Of a stretch of 36,697 nucleotides of DNA, positions 18,765-27,932 are shown piece after piece. Numbering within the stretch: position 1 is the first letter of the stretch; every line of letters begins with the position of its first letter. The DNA comes from Clostridia bacterium (lineage in GTDB: Bacteria; Bacillota; Peptococcia; Peptococcales; BICA1-8): assembly GCA_012720075.1 (NCBI GenBank), contig JAAXZE010000001.1:1-36697 (forward strand), read 5' to 3'. The translations under genes and the position numbers were made by a program. Below the pieces are notes generated by a model, which did no database searches, had not been told where the DNA came from, and saw only the letters and a list, made by a program, of their open reading frames with translations.

Positions 18765-19360
18765 ATTTCAACAAAATTATTGATTATCCGGGCGGTGATA
18801 CCCCAAATGGTGTAATCTTCATACCGGTATAAATAAACGGGATAACTCCCCTTCCTCCAATTGTAAGTTTGGCCGTTAGGCAATAAATGCAAGGGAAAAA
18901 CGGGTTGAGGAATATTTATTATTTGATTCAGATATGTTTGAGGTGCGGCATTTAAAAAGAATTCCACCGGAACATAAAAAACCCTTTCAACTTCGGCATT
19001 ATTAGGTTTGATTTTTTGATAATCAAATAATCGAGCCACAAAAGGCGTGATGATAAATTGAAAGGGAGTAATAAGAATATCCAAAGGACCAATGACTTCC
19101 AAGTCCGATTTTTGGAGACCCAATTCCTCGCAGGTTTCTCTTACGGCCGCTTCTTCTTCATTATTATCTATGCTTTCCACCCGTCCTCCCGGAAAGCAGA
19201 TTTCCCCCGGCTGAGCCTTTAGGTTTTGAGAACGGATTTCAAATAACAGGCATTCCTGGCCGTGGTAATTGACTATTGGAACTAATACCGCGTATTTTTT
19301 GTATTTATCTTCATCAAGGAGCCTGGCCTTTCTGTTTTTTATGGTGTCAAGATTCAGCAA
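18752..19360 (-). CDS. Nudix hydrolase (CoA pyrophosphatase-like, NudL/YeaB type)
   Basis: Nudix box GGRVESIDNNEEEAAVRETCEELGL; PGEICFPGG. Confidence 0.88.
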   Translation of the reverse strand: MLNLDTIKNRKARLLDEDKYKKYAVLVPIVNYHGQECLLFEIRSQNLKAQPGEICFPGGRVESIDNNEEEAAVRETCEELGLQKSDLEVIGPLDILITPFQFIITPFVARLFDYQKIKPNNAEVERVFYVPVEFFLNAAPQTYLNQIINIPQPVFPLHLLPNGQTYNWRKGSYPVYLYRYEDYTIWGITARIINNFVEITKA

Positions 19361-19540
19361 AGAAAATCACCTCGAAAATGTCCTGGTTTTATTATAACAC
19401 AGTAACGGAGGGTACTAATTAAATTTCTTGGCATGGGGCTCCGCAGTAACTATATTTTTAAAGCCAAGGTCCTTTTTAGTTCTAATTGTTAGGCAGGAGT
19501 CATATATAAATAAAGTCAGATCAAAAAAGGAGGCCTTATT

Positions 19541-20707
19541 TTGCTGGAGGACAAACTAATAAGGACCATTGATGACCTTTGGCCGGAAATTTGGAGAACA
19601 GCTTTATATATTTACCAAAATCCGGAGCTGGGAGGCCAAGAATATAAAGCCGTCCAAAGCATAAAAGATTTATTGGTGAAGTATAACTTTAGTTTTCAAT
19701 GCCCCATATACGGTTTGCAGACGGCCTTTCGGGCCCAATTCAATGAGGGGAAGCCTGTAATTTGTTTCTTGGCCGAGTATGATGCTTTGCCGGAAATCGG
19801 CCATGGCTGTGGTCATCACCTAATCGCCGGGGCCAGTATTGGAGCGGCAATAGCTTTAGCCACCCTAAAAGAACGGTGGTCCGGTTCTTTAATTGTTTTA
19901 GGAACACCGTCGGAAGAGACTGCAGGAGCAAAGGTCCAATTAGTTGAAAAAGGTGCTTTTGATAATATTGATATAGCCCTTATGTTTCACCCCGGCCATT
20001 CTACTGTGCTCAATATTGCTTCCCAGGCATTAGAGGCCTTGGAGGTTACTTTTATCGGTTTTCAGGGTCATAGTTCCCGGGGGCAGGAAGGAAATCCCTT
20101 GGTCGCACTGGTAAATTTTTTTCAGGAAGCCCAGAACTATAAGAGTCTTTATTATCCTAAGCGGCAGATAGACGGCGTTATAACTTCTGGGGGTGTCACC
20201 CCCAATTTAATTCCGGAAAAAGCAGTGGGGAAATTTTACTTGAGGGCGGAGACTATAGAGCTTTTACAGGAGACCATCAATGATTTCCGAGAAATGGCTC
20301 AAAAGGTGGCCAAGAAGAATAACACTAAAGTGATATTAAATAATTTTGAACCCCGGTATTTACCAATGCAAACAAATCGCAAATTGGCGGAGGTTTTTAA
20401 GGAAAAAGCCAAGCTTTTTGGAATAAAGATGGATTTATTGCCCCAAAAGATCATAGGCTCTATGGATATGGGTAATGTAAGTTGGGTGGTTCCTTCTATT
20501 CATCCCTTTATCCAATTGGGCAAAGGAAAAATAGCCGCCCACACTCCGGAGTTTACCAGGCTGGCGGGGACTATGGAAGGGGAGCAAACCATGAAACTGG
20601 CGACAAAGACCTTAGCCTTGACCGCAGCTCAACTGTTTGATAAACCCCGATTGGTTGAAGAAATATGGCAAGAACATATAAGGAGCAGGAATCTTAGCGG
20701 GAAATAA
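19541..20707 (+). CDS. M20-family amidohydrolase/metallopeptidase
   Basis: FLAEYDALPEIGHGCGHHLIAGASIGAAIAL; GTPSEETAGAK; PM20D2/AbgB-like. Confidence 0.9.
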   Translation: MLEDKLIRTIDDLWPEIWRTALYIYQNPELGGQEYKAVQSIKDLLVKYNFSFQCPIYGLQTAFRAQFNEGKPVICFLAEYDALPEIGHGCGHHLIAGASIGAAIALATLKERWSGSLIVLGTPSEETAGAKVQLVEKGAFDNIDIALMFHPGHSTVLNIASQALEALEVTFIGFQGHSSRGQEGNPLVALVNFFQEAQNYKSLYYPKRQIDGVITSGGVTPNLIPEKAVGKFYLRAETIELLQETINDFREMAQKVAKKNNTKVILNNFEPRYLPMQTNRKLAEVFKEKAKLFGIKMDLLPQKIIGSMDMGNVSWVVPSIHPFIQLGKGKIAAHTPEFTRLAGTMEGEQTMKLATKTLALTAAQLFDKPRLVEEIWQEHIRSRNLSGK

Positions 20708-20802
20708 CAATATAATTAATAACTAAATTTTCAATAAATTATTTCCAAAAAAACAATTATTTTTTGTCGAACAAAGTATACAAAATTCATGATTTGTTTC
20801 TA

Positions 20803-20831
20803 TTGAGAAGTTTTGGAAAGGTAGGTATAAT
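20803..20831 (+). promoter_or_regulatory. sigmaA-type promoter of the pxpA operon
   Basis: TTGAGA-N17-TATAAT, 37 bp upstream of the pxpA ATG. Confidence 0.65.
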
Positions 20832-20867
20832 ATTAAGAAAATAATTACAAAAAAAGGAAGAAATACA

Positions 20868-21638
20868 ATGGGTATAAAAGTAGACTTAAATTCGGACCTG
20901 GGCGAAAGTTTTGGCCTTTACCAAATTGGTAATGATGAAAATGTTCTTAAGTATGTCACTTCAGCCAATATTGCCTGCGGCTTTCATGCCGGTGACCCGG
21001 TGGTAATGAGTAAAACGGTAAAGCTGGCCGCAGATAGTAATGTAGGTATTGGGGCCCATCCCGGTTATCCTGACCTGCAGGGTTTCGGCCGGCGTAACAT
21101 GGCTTTATCGGCCGAGGAAGTAACTGCTTTTGTTGTTTACCAGGTCGGTGCTTTACAGGCCTTTGCTAAAGGTATAGGTAAAAAGTTACAGCATGTTAAA
21201 GCCCATGGTGCTTTGTATAATACAGCGGCTAAGGATATCAAGATTGCCAGGGCTATTGCCCAAGGAATTAAAATGGTTGATCCCGATCTAATTTTCTTGG
21301 CTCTGGCCAATTCCAAAATGGTTGAGGCAGCACATGAAACAGGCTTGAGAGTAGCCCAGGAAGTATTTGCCGATCGGGCTTATAACCCAGATGGCACTTT
21401 GGTAGCCAGAGGAACTCCCGGAGCCGTGATCCATGACAAAGAAACAGCCATTCCCAGAGTTGTTAAGATGGTGACAGAAGGTAAAGTAACGGCTATTACC
21501 GGGGAAGAAATCAATATCCAGGCCGACAGTATCTGTGTTCATGGTGATAATCCCCAGGCGTTAAAGTTTGTGGAAGAAATCCGGGAGGCTTTGCTTAAAG
21601 CCGGTGTAGAGATAACGCCGTTGGCAAATTTTATATAA
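20868..21638 (+). CDS. pxpA: 5-oxoprolinase subunit A (LamB/YcsF family)
   Basis: [20 protein letters not shown]...[13 protein letters not shown]...[15 protein letters not shown]. Confidence 0.96.
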   Translation: MGIKVDLNSDLGESFGLYQIGNDENVLKYVTSANIACGFHAGDPVVMSKTVKLAADSNVGIGAHPGYPDLQGFGRRNMALSAEEVTAFVVYQVGALQAFAKGIGKKLQHVKAHGALYNTAAKDIKIARAIAQGIKMVDPDLIFLALANSKMVEAAHETGLRVAQEVFADRAYNPDGTLVARGTPGAVIHDKETAIPRVVKMVTEGKVTAITGEEINIQADSICVHGDNPQALKFVEEIREALLKAGVEITPLANFI

Positions 21639-21671
21639 AATTACATTTAAATCCTGTTTAGTATTAACGTA

Positions 21672-21717
21672 TAAACCGGCATTGGACGGGATTTAAACTG
21701 GCTGATGCCGGTTTTAC
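21672..21717 (+). terminator. Hairpin (terminator/attenuator) between pxpA and the NRAMP gene
   Basis: aAACCGGCAT...ATGCCGGTTtta. Confidence 0.6.
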
Positions 21718-21748
21718 TTTAATATAAAAATAAAAAGGAGGATATGAA

Positions 21749-22957
21749 ATGGCTCAAGAACCAAATGTCAATTTAAAAAGTACCGCAAAAAGGTCTGCTC
21801 TCCTGGGTGCAGCATTTTTGATGGCTACTTCAGCAATCGGTCCTGGATTTCTTACTCAGACGGCGGTTTTTACCGAGCAATATCTGGCTAACTTTGCTTT
21901 TGTTATTTTGGCTTCGGTGGTACTGGATATAGGCGCCCAGCTAAACGTCTGGCGGGTAATTTCGGTATCGGGTTTGCGGGGGCAGGATGTTGCCAACAAA
22001 ATTTTACCTGGCTTAGGTTATTTTGTCGCCTTTTTGGTAGCACTGGGCGGTCTGGCTTTTAACATTGGCAACGTGGGCGGCGCAGGCATGGGTTTTAATG
22101 TTATTTTCGGTGTTGATGTGAAGATAGGGGCCGCCATTTCTGCCGTAATCGCAATTATAATATTTTTACAAAAAGAAATGGGAAAGGCCATGGACACCTT
22201 TGCCAAAATCCTCGGCGGAGTTATGATTTTACTGACGATTTATGTTGCTGTAACTACTAAACCCCCGGTAGGTGAAGCAGCACTCAGAGCATTTCTCCCT
22301 ACCGAAGTTCCCTTTTTGCCCATAGTTACCCTTTTGGGGGGAACGGTTGGAGGATATATCACTTTCGCAGGCGGGCACCGCTTAATTGATGCAGGAATTA
22401 CCGGTAAAGAAAATTTAGATCAAGTAAACAAAGGTGCTGTTAACGGTATTGTTATCGCATCTTTAATGAGAGTATTCTTATTCCTTGCCGTTTTGGGAGT
22501 TGTTGCAACAGGTGCTCAACTGGACCCGGCCAACCCGCCGGCTTCAGCCTTTAAAATTGCGGCAGGGCAAATCGGCTATAAGATATTTGGTATCGTTTTG
22601 TGGTCGGCGGCTATAACCTCCGTTGTAGGTGCGGCCTATACTTCCGTTTCTTTCTTGAGAACCTTGCATCATCATATCAATGAACATTATAATAAATACA
22701 TTATTGCTTTCATTATTGCTTCTACCGCAATCCTGATTTCCGTTGGCCAGCCGGTAAAGCTTTTAATTCTGGCCGGGGCTTTGAATGGTTTAATATTGCC
22801 GGTAACTTTGGGAACCATGCTCTGGGCTTCAACCCGAAAAGATATTATTGGAGATTACCAACATCCCAAATGGTTATTAATTTACGGTATTTTTGTAGTA
22901 ATATTTGCTGTCTATGCGGGATTTGTTTCATTACAAGGCATTGCAAAATTATTCTAA
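21749..22957 (+). CDS. NRAMP-family membrane transporter (YcsG-like)
   Basis: SAIGPGFLTQTAVF, multi-TM, located between pxpA and pxpB as in ycsFGI-kip loci. Confidence 0.88.
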   Translation: MAQEPNVNLKSTAKRSALLGAAFLMATSAIGPGFLTQTAVFTEQYLANFAFVILASVVLDIGAQLNVWRVISVSGLRGQDVANKILPGLGYFVAFLVALGGLAFNIGNVGGAGMGFNVIFGVDVKIGAAISAVIAIIIFLQKEMGKAMDTFAKILGGVMILLTIYVAVTTKPPVGEAALRAFLPTEVPFLPIVTLLGGTVGGYITFAGGHRLIDAGITGKENLDQVNKGAVNGIVIASLMRVFLFLAVLGVVATGAQLDPANPPASAFKIAAGQIGYKIFGIVLWSAAITSVVGAAYTSVSFLRTLHHHINEHYNKYIIAFIIASTAILISVGQPVKLLILAGALNGLILPVTLGTMLWASTRKDIIGDYQHPKWLLIYGIFVVIFAVYAGFVSLQGIAKLF

Positions 22958-22964
22958 AGTTATG

Positions 22965-22990
22965 GGAAGGAGGCTTTTGGCCTCCTTTCC
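22965..22990. terminator. Hairpin after the NRAMP gene
   Basis: ggaaggaggcttttggcctcctttcc inverted repeat. Confidence 0.5.
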
Positions 22991-23083
22991 ATATGAAATA
23001 TGCATAAGTTGAAAACAATGGGTTAATAGGTGAAATGGCGGAGAACTGGTAAGATTGGGGAAAATTTATTAGGAGGGTAAAAG

Positions 23084-23830
23084 ATGTACTCGGAACCTAG
23101 GTTTCTTTTGGCCGGTGACAAAGGGCTTAATATGGAATTTGGAAATGAAATCAATGAAAAAATAAATCAAAAAATCAGGGCGACAACGGCTGCCATCAGC
23201 CAAAAAAAAATACCCGGCATTAAAGAACTGATACCCACATATCGTTCTCTATTGATCATTTACGAACCTCTGGAAATATCCTTAAAAGATTTAATCAGCC
23301 AATTAAAGGAAATTCAGGAAGGATTGGATTCCCTGAAACTACCGGAACCAATAGTATCGGTTATTCCCGTTTTATATGGCGGTGAAATGGGACCGGATCT
23401 TGATTTTGTTGCCCGGCATAATAATCTTTCGCCCGAGGAAGTAATTGAAATTCATACCTCTGCCGATTATCTATTTTATATGTTGGGTTTTACTCCCGGT
23501 TTTACCTACCTGGGGGGAATGTCGGAGAAAATTGCTACACCCAGACTGAAAACACCCCGGACCAAGATTCCGGCCGGTTCGGTGGGTATAGCCGGCAGTC
23601 AGACGGGCATTTACCCTATTGAAAGCCCCGGAGGATGGCAGCTTATCGGTCGAACACCTTTAAAACTATATGACCCGCTAAGGGAAACCCCTGTCTTGTT
23701 TCAAGCCGGCAATTACATCCGCTTTAAAGCCGTTGACAAGGAAGAATATGAACGTATAGGGGCTTTGGTCCAAGAAAACAAGTATACGCCGGAAACCTAT
23801 CCTCTTTTGACAAAGGAGGGGAAAAATTAA
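23084..23830 (+). CDS. pxpB: 5-oxoprolinase subunit B (KipI)
   Basis: YRSLLIIYEP, FYMLGFTPGFTYLGGM, PAGSVGIAGSQTGIYPIESPGGWQLIGRTP. Confidence 0.95.
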   Translation: MYSEPRFLLAGDKGLNMEFGNEINEKINQKIRATTAAISQKKIPGIKELIPTYRSLLIIYEPLEISLKDLISQLKEIQEGLDSLKLPEPIVSVIPVLYGGEMGPDLDFVARHNNLSPEEVIEIHTSADYLFYMLGFTPGFTYLGGMSEKIATPRLKTPRTKIPAGSVGIAGSQTGIYPIESPGGWQLIGRTPLKLYDPLRETPVLFQAGNYIRFKAVDKEEYERIGALVQENKYTPETYPLLTKEGKN

Positions 23831-24874
23831 ATGGCTGAAATAAAAGTAAACAAGCCCGGTTTTTTGACCACCATTCAAGATATGGGCCGGGTTGGCTATC
23901 AGCAATTTGGGATGCCCGTTGCAGGAGCTATGGACCCTTTTTCGTTACAGATAGCCAATGCTTTAGTAGGAAATGACCCCGGTGAAGGCGTTCTGGAGAT
24001 AACCATGATGGGACCGGAATTGGAGTTTAGCGGCGAAGCCTTGATTGCCATAACCGGAGCCGATCTTTCTCCGGTTGTTAATGAGACGCCGGTCCCTATG
24101 TGGCAATCCTTTATGGTAAAGACCGGTGATGTTTTAACCTTTAGGGGATTAAAAAAGGGCTGCCGCAGTTATCTGGCAGCAGCAGGCGGTTTTCAAGTCC
24201 CTCTTATAATGGGGAGCAAATCCACTTATTTGAAAGGAAACCTGGGTGGTTTTGAAGGCAGGGCATTAAAAGCGGGGGATATTTTAAAGATAAATTCAGG
24301 GGATATAAAACTTAAAGCCCTTAGTGGCGCTTATTTACCGGAAAAACTGCGGCCGATCTATGGCAACAGCTATACCGTCAGGGTTATTTTGGGACCCCAG
24401 GACGATTATTTTACCCAAGAAGGAATTAAAACCTTTTTAAATTCCGACTATAAAGTAACTAATGAAGCGGACCGGATGGGATTGCGTTTAGAAGGACCAA
24501 AAATTGAGCATAAAGAGGGAGCCGATATCATTTCTGATGGTATTGCCTTAGGTTCAATCCAGGTCCCGGGTCACGGAAGTCCCATTGTAATGATGGCCGA
24601 TCACCAAACTACCGGTGGTTACACCAAAATCGCAACGGTCATCACACCGGATATCGGTTTAATGGCTCAAGCCAAACCGGGGGATACCATCCGGTTTGTT
24701 CCGGTGGAAATAGAAGAAGCCCATGAAATACTTAAGGAATATTATAAAGTTTTAAAAGAAGGCGTTGTTTTGCCTTCTCCACCCCCCAAAATCACCAAAC
24801 CTGCCATGACCTACAATCTTAGAATTAATGGCAAAGAGTATCATGTGGTTGTGGAGGAAATGTGGGACAGCTAG
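23831..24874 (+). CDS. pxpC: 5-oxoprolinase subunit C (KipA/AHS2), with short biotinyl-domain-like C-terminal extension
   Basis: VNKPGFLTTIQDMGRVGYQQFGMPVAGAMD; C-terminal MTYNLRINGKEYHVVVEEM. Confidence 0.95.
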   Translation: MAEIKVNKPGFLTTIQDMGRVGYQQFGMPVAGAMDPFSLQIANALVGNDPGEGVLEITMMGPELEFSGEALIAITGADLSPVVNETPVPMWQSFMVKTGDVLTFRGLKKGCRSYLAAAGGFQVPLIMGSKSTYLKGNLGGFEGRALKAGDILKINSGDIKLKALSGAYLPEKLRPIYGNSYTVRVILGPQDDYFTQEGIKTFLNSDYKVTNEADRMGLRLEGPKIEHKEGADIISDGIALGSIQVPGHGSPIVMMADHQTTGGYTKIATVITPDIGLMAQAKPGDTIRFVPVEIEEAHEILKEYYKVLKEGVVLPSPPPKITKPAMTYNLRINGKEYHVVVEEMWDS

Positions 24875-24993
24875 GCTGAGGTTAAGGTTAAGGGTATAAC
24901 CTTTTAGTCGATAGTCGATAGTAAATAAAGTTCTCCATGTTTTGCGAAAGAAGCTACAGTACCTACAGTTCTACAGAAAAAACTCCGTTGCGG

Positions 24994-25029
24994 AACACCT
25001 CATAGTTTGGCTGCTGTGGGGTGTTTTTA
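24994..25029 (+). terminator. Terminator between pxpC and argF
   Basis: aACACCTCatagtttggctgctgtgGGGTGTttttat. Confidence 0.7.
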
Positions 25030-25044
25030 TTTGAACAATCGCTA

Positions 25045-25085
25045 TTGCATGAATATACTATTTAATGTATAATTATACATATCAT
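25045..25085 (+). promoter_or_regulatory. argF promoter with overlapping ARG-box-like palindromes
   Basis: TTGCAT-N17-TATAAT; CATGAATATACTATTTAATG and ATGTATAATTATACAT. Confidence 0.65.
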
Positions 25086-25126
25086 AATCTGGAGTAGTTC
25101 AAATTAATAATTAGGAGGAAAAAAGG

Positions 25127-26059
25127 ATGTTGCAAAGCTTAAAAGGTAGAGATTTTTTAAGTTTAAAAGATTTCACCAAAGAGGAAATACTGGCTCTGAT
25201 AAATTTAGCCATAGAGCTTAAAAGCTGCCATAAACAGGGGATTAGAAAGGATATTTTGGCCGGAAAGACTTTAGCTATGATTTTTCAAAAGTCGTCTACC
25301 AGAACAAGGGTCTCTTTTGAAGCCGGCATGTTCCAACTTGGTGGGCAGGGCCTATTTTTAAACACTCAGGATTTGCAAATGGGCAGGGGTGAGCCAATCG
25401 CCGATACAGCCAGGGTCTTGTCCCGTTATGTTGACGGAATTTTGATCAGGACATATGAACAAAAAGAAGTTGAAGAGCTGGCTTATTACTCCCAAGTTCC
25501 GGTTATCAACGGTTTGACCGATCTTTATCATCCTACCCAGGCTTTGGCCGATATGCTGACCATTTATGAACATAAAGGCAAATTAGAAGGAATTATTCTG
25601 GCCTATATTGGTGATGGTAATAACATGGTTCACTCATTAATGATTGGCGGGGCCAAGCTGGGCATGGAAGTTCGTGTTGCTACTCCGATAGGCTATGAGC
25701 CTAAAAAAGAAGTAATTGAAATGGCTAAAACTTTTGCCGAAGAAAGCGGAGGCAAAATTATACTGAGTAACAGCCCCCAAGATGTTGCACAAGGGGCCGA
25801 TGTACTCTATACTGATGTATGGGCCAGTATGGGTCAGGAAAAAGAAGCGGAAATAAGAAAAAATAAATTCCAGGGGTTCCAGATTAATGATAAAATATTA
25901 AAGTTGGCTTCTGAAGGGGCAATTGTAATGCACTGCCTTCCCGCTCACCGCGGTGAGGAAATAACCCATGAGGTTATGGAAGGACCCCAATCGGTAGTTT
26001 TTGATGAAGCGGAAAACAGGTTGCATGCCCATAAAGCCATATTAGCAGCATTGCTTTAG
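25127..26059 (+). CDS. argF: Ornithine carbamoyltransferase
   Basis: FQKSSTRTRVSFEAGM, HPTQALADMLT, MHCLPAHRGEE. Confidence 0.97.
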   Translation: MLQSLKGRDFLSLKDFTKEEILALINLAIELKSCHKQGIRKDILAGKTLAMIFQKSSTRTRVSFEAGMFQLGGQGLFLNTQDLQMGRGEPIADTARVLSRYVDGILIRTYEQKEVEELAYYSQVPVINGLTDLYHPTQALADMLTIYEHKGKLEGIILAYIGDGNNMVHSLMIGGAKLGMEVRVATPIGYEPKKEVIEMAKTFAEESGGKIILSNSPQDVAQGADVLYTDVWASMGQEKEAEIRKNKFQGFQINDKILKLASEGAIVMHCLPAHRGEEITHEVMEGPQSVVFDEAENRLHAHKAILAALL

Positions 26060-26103
26060 GTAAAGCTCTTGATATGGCCGGGTTGGAATGTTGGAAAGGT
26101 AGG

Positions 26104-26171
26104 GGGCGGTTTCCATGCCGCCCGTAAAAAAGGAAACGCCCCCTGTGTCGAATGGCAACAGGGGTTTCCTT
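26104..26171. terminator. Two adjacent hairpins between argF and argG; the second reads as a minus-strand intrinsic terminator
   Basis: GGGCGGtttccatgCCGCCC; aaggaaacgCCCCCTGTgtcgaatggcAACAGGGGtttcctt; T-run only on the minus strand. Confidence 0.5.
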
Positions 26172-26262
26172 GTTCATCGGTGTGTTCTGCAGGGGCCGGT
26201 TTAAATAAACAGCAATTTTTTTCAAGTCCCCGGTCACTAGCCACAATAACTAGGAGGTAATT

Positions 26263-27468
26263 ATGATGAAAAAGAAAGTAGTACTAGCCTATTCGGGAGG
26301 ACTGGATACATCCATCATCATTCCCTGGCTTAAGGAAAACTATGATTTAGAAGTAATCTGTATGTCGGCTGATATTGGCCAAGGCGAAGAATTGGCGCCA
26401 TTAAAAGAAAAGGCTATTAAATCGGGAGCCAGTAAAATTTATATTGAAGATTTGAAAGAAGAGTTTGTCAGGGATTTTGTTTTTCCCGTTTTAAAAGCGG
26501 GATGTAAGTACGAAGGAAAATACCTGTTGGGAACATCTTTTGCCCGGCCGTTAATCGCCAAACGCCTAGTTGAGATTGCTGAGCAAGAAGGCGCTGAGTA
26601 CATAGCCCATGGTGCAACCGGCAAGGGTAATGATCAGGTTCGTTTCGAGTTGACCGTTAAGGCTTTAAATCCTGATTTGAAAATAATCGCTCCCTGGCGG
26701 GAATGGAATATTAAATCCCGGGAAGATGCCATTGACTACGCCGAAGCCCATGGGATTCCCGTACCTGTTACCAAGAAACGGCCTTACAGCATGGACCGCA
26801 ATATGTTTCACCTGAGTCATGAAGGGGCTGATTTGGAAGATCCCTGGAATGAACCTCAAAAAGATATCTATATGATTTGCAACCATCCCGAAGCTGCCCC
26901 CGATGAAGGGGAATACGTTGAAATTGAGTTTGAGAAGGGTATTCCCGTGGCTATTAACGGCGAAAAGCTGGGACCGGTACAACTTTTGGAAAAGGCCAAC
27001 GAGATTGCCGCCAAACATGGTGTAGGTATTATCGATATGGTTGAAAACCGCCTGGTGGGGATGAAATCCCGGGGAGTTTATGAAACCCCAGGTGGAACCT
27101 TATTGCATAACGCCCATAAAGAACTGGAAGCCTTAACTCTGGACAGGGCAACCATGGAATACAAAAATATTATCGGCATTAAATACTCCCAACTGGTGTA
27201 TGACGGCCTTTGGTATACACCTTTAAAAGAAGCGCTGGATGCCTTTATAAATTCTACCCAGGAAACCGTTACCGGAACGGTGAGAATGAGGCTTTATAAA
27301 GGTAACTGCATGCCGGCCGGCGCTAAATCGCCGTATTCATTGTATAACCTGGAATTCGTAACCTTTGGTGAAGACCAGGTATATAACCAAAAGGACGCCG
27401 AAGGGTTTATTAATTTGTTCGGTTTACCGTTAAAGGTGCGGGCTATTATGATGAAGAAACATAAGTAG
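26263..27468 (+). CDS. argG: Argininosuccinate synthase
   Basis: [37 protein letters not shown]. Confidence 0.98.
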   Translation: MMKKKVVLAYSGGLDTSIIIPWLKENYDLEVICMSADIGQGEELAPLKEKAIKSGASKIYIEDLKEEFVRDFVFPVLKAGCKYEGKYLLGTSFARPLIAKRLVEIAEQEGAEYIAHGATGKGNDQVRFELTVKALNPDLKIIAPWREWNIKSREDAIDYAEAHGIPVPVTKKRPYSMDRNMFHLSHEGADLEDPWNEPQKDIYMICNHPEAAPDEGEYVEIEFEKGIPVAINGEKLGPVQLLEKANEIAAKHGVGIIDMVENRLVGMKSRGVYETPGGTLLHNAHKELEALTLDRATMEYKNIIGIKYSQLVYDGLWYTPLKEALDAFINSTQETVTGTVRMRLYKGNCMPAGAKSPYSLYNLEFVTFGEDQVYNQKDAEGFINLFGLPLKVRAIMMKKHK

Positions 27469-27493
27469 GTCTGAGGCTTGTGGGTTAATTTTT

Positions 27494-27670
27494 GGGTCGG
27501 AGTGACGTCTATTGGGTAAGACTTCAGGTCGGTGTGACGGCTCACGGGTTAATCTGCATGGCGGAGTGACGTCTCCTACGCTAGATTTTGGGTCGGTATG
27601 ACGGCTTGTGGGTTAAATCTGCAGGTCAGCATGACGGCTAAAGAGTGGATTTTTTTGGTCTGCATGACGT
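27494..27670. repeat. 32-bp-phased repeat array (second cluster)
   Basis: TGACG core at 27503, 27535, 27567, 27599, 27632, 27665; shares about 46 bp inverted with 6647-6692 region. Confidence 0.85.
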
Positions 27671-27718
27671 CTTTGGGACTAGCCTTAGGGTCAGCATTTT
27701 TCTGACGATATCTTGTAA

Positions 27719-27785
27719 GTTACATCCTTTAAGCTACACCTGATATCAGATGCGTCAGGGAATATTCCATTTATGTGATGCATCC
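27719..27785. repeat. Dispersed intergenic element, GATGCATCC family, copy 3 (partial)
   Basis: ttacatcctttaagctacacctgatatcagatgcgtcaggg...gtgatgcatcc. Confidence 0.6.
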
Positions 27786-27890
27786 CAAGACATCAACCAA
27801 GTAGACTACTATGTCACGGTGTCACGATGACACAATTTTAATCGATTATGACTATTGACTATCGACTTATATAGTGGCCTACTGCCACTA

Positions 27891-27925
27891 CCAGTCACTA
27901 GTCACCAGTAACTGATTAAGGGGTT
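27891..27925. repeat. Heptamer microsatellite in the argH leader
   Basis: ccagtca ctagtca ccagtaa ctgatta aggggt; near-identical to the argB leader. Confidence 0.6.
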
Positions 27926-27932
27926 TTTTAAG

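Noticed and set aside
27494-27670. CRISPR array
   Set aside because: Same reasons as the first array: short degenerate cores and similar, not unique, inter-core sequence.
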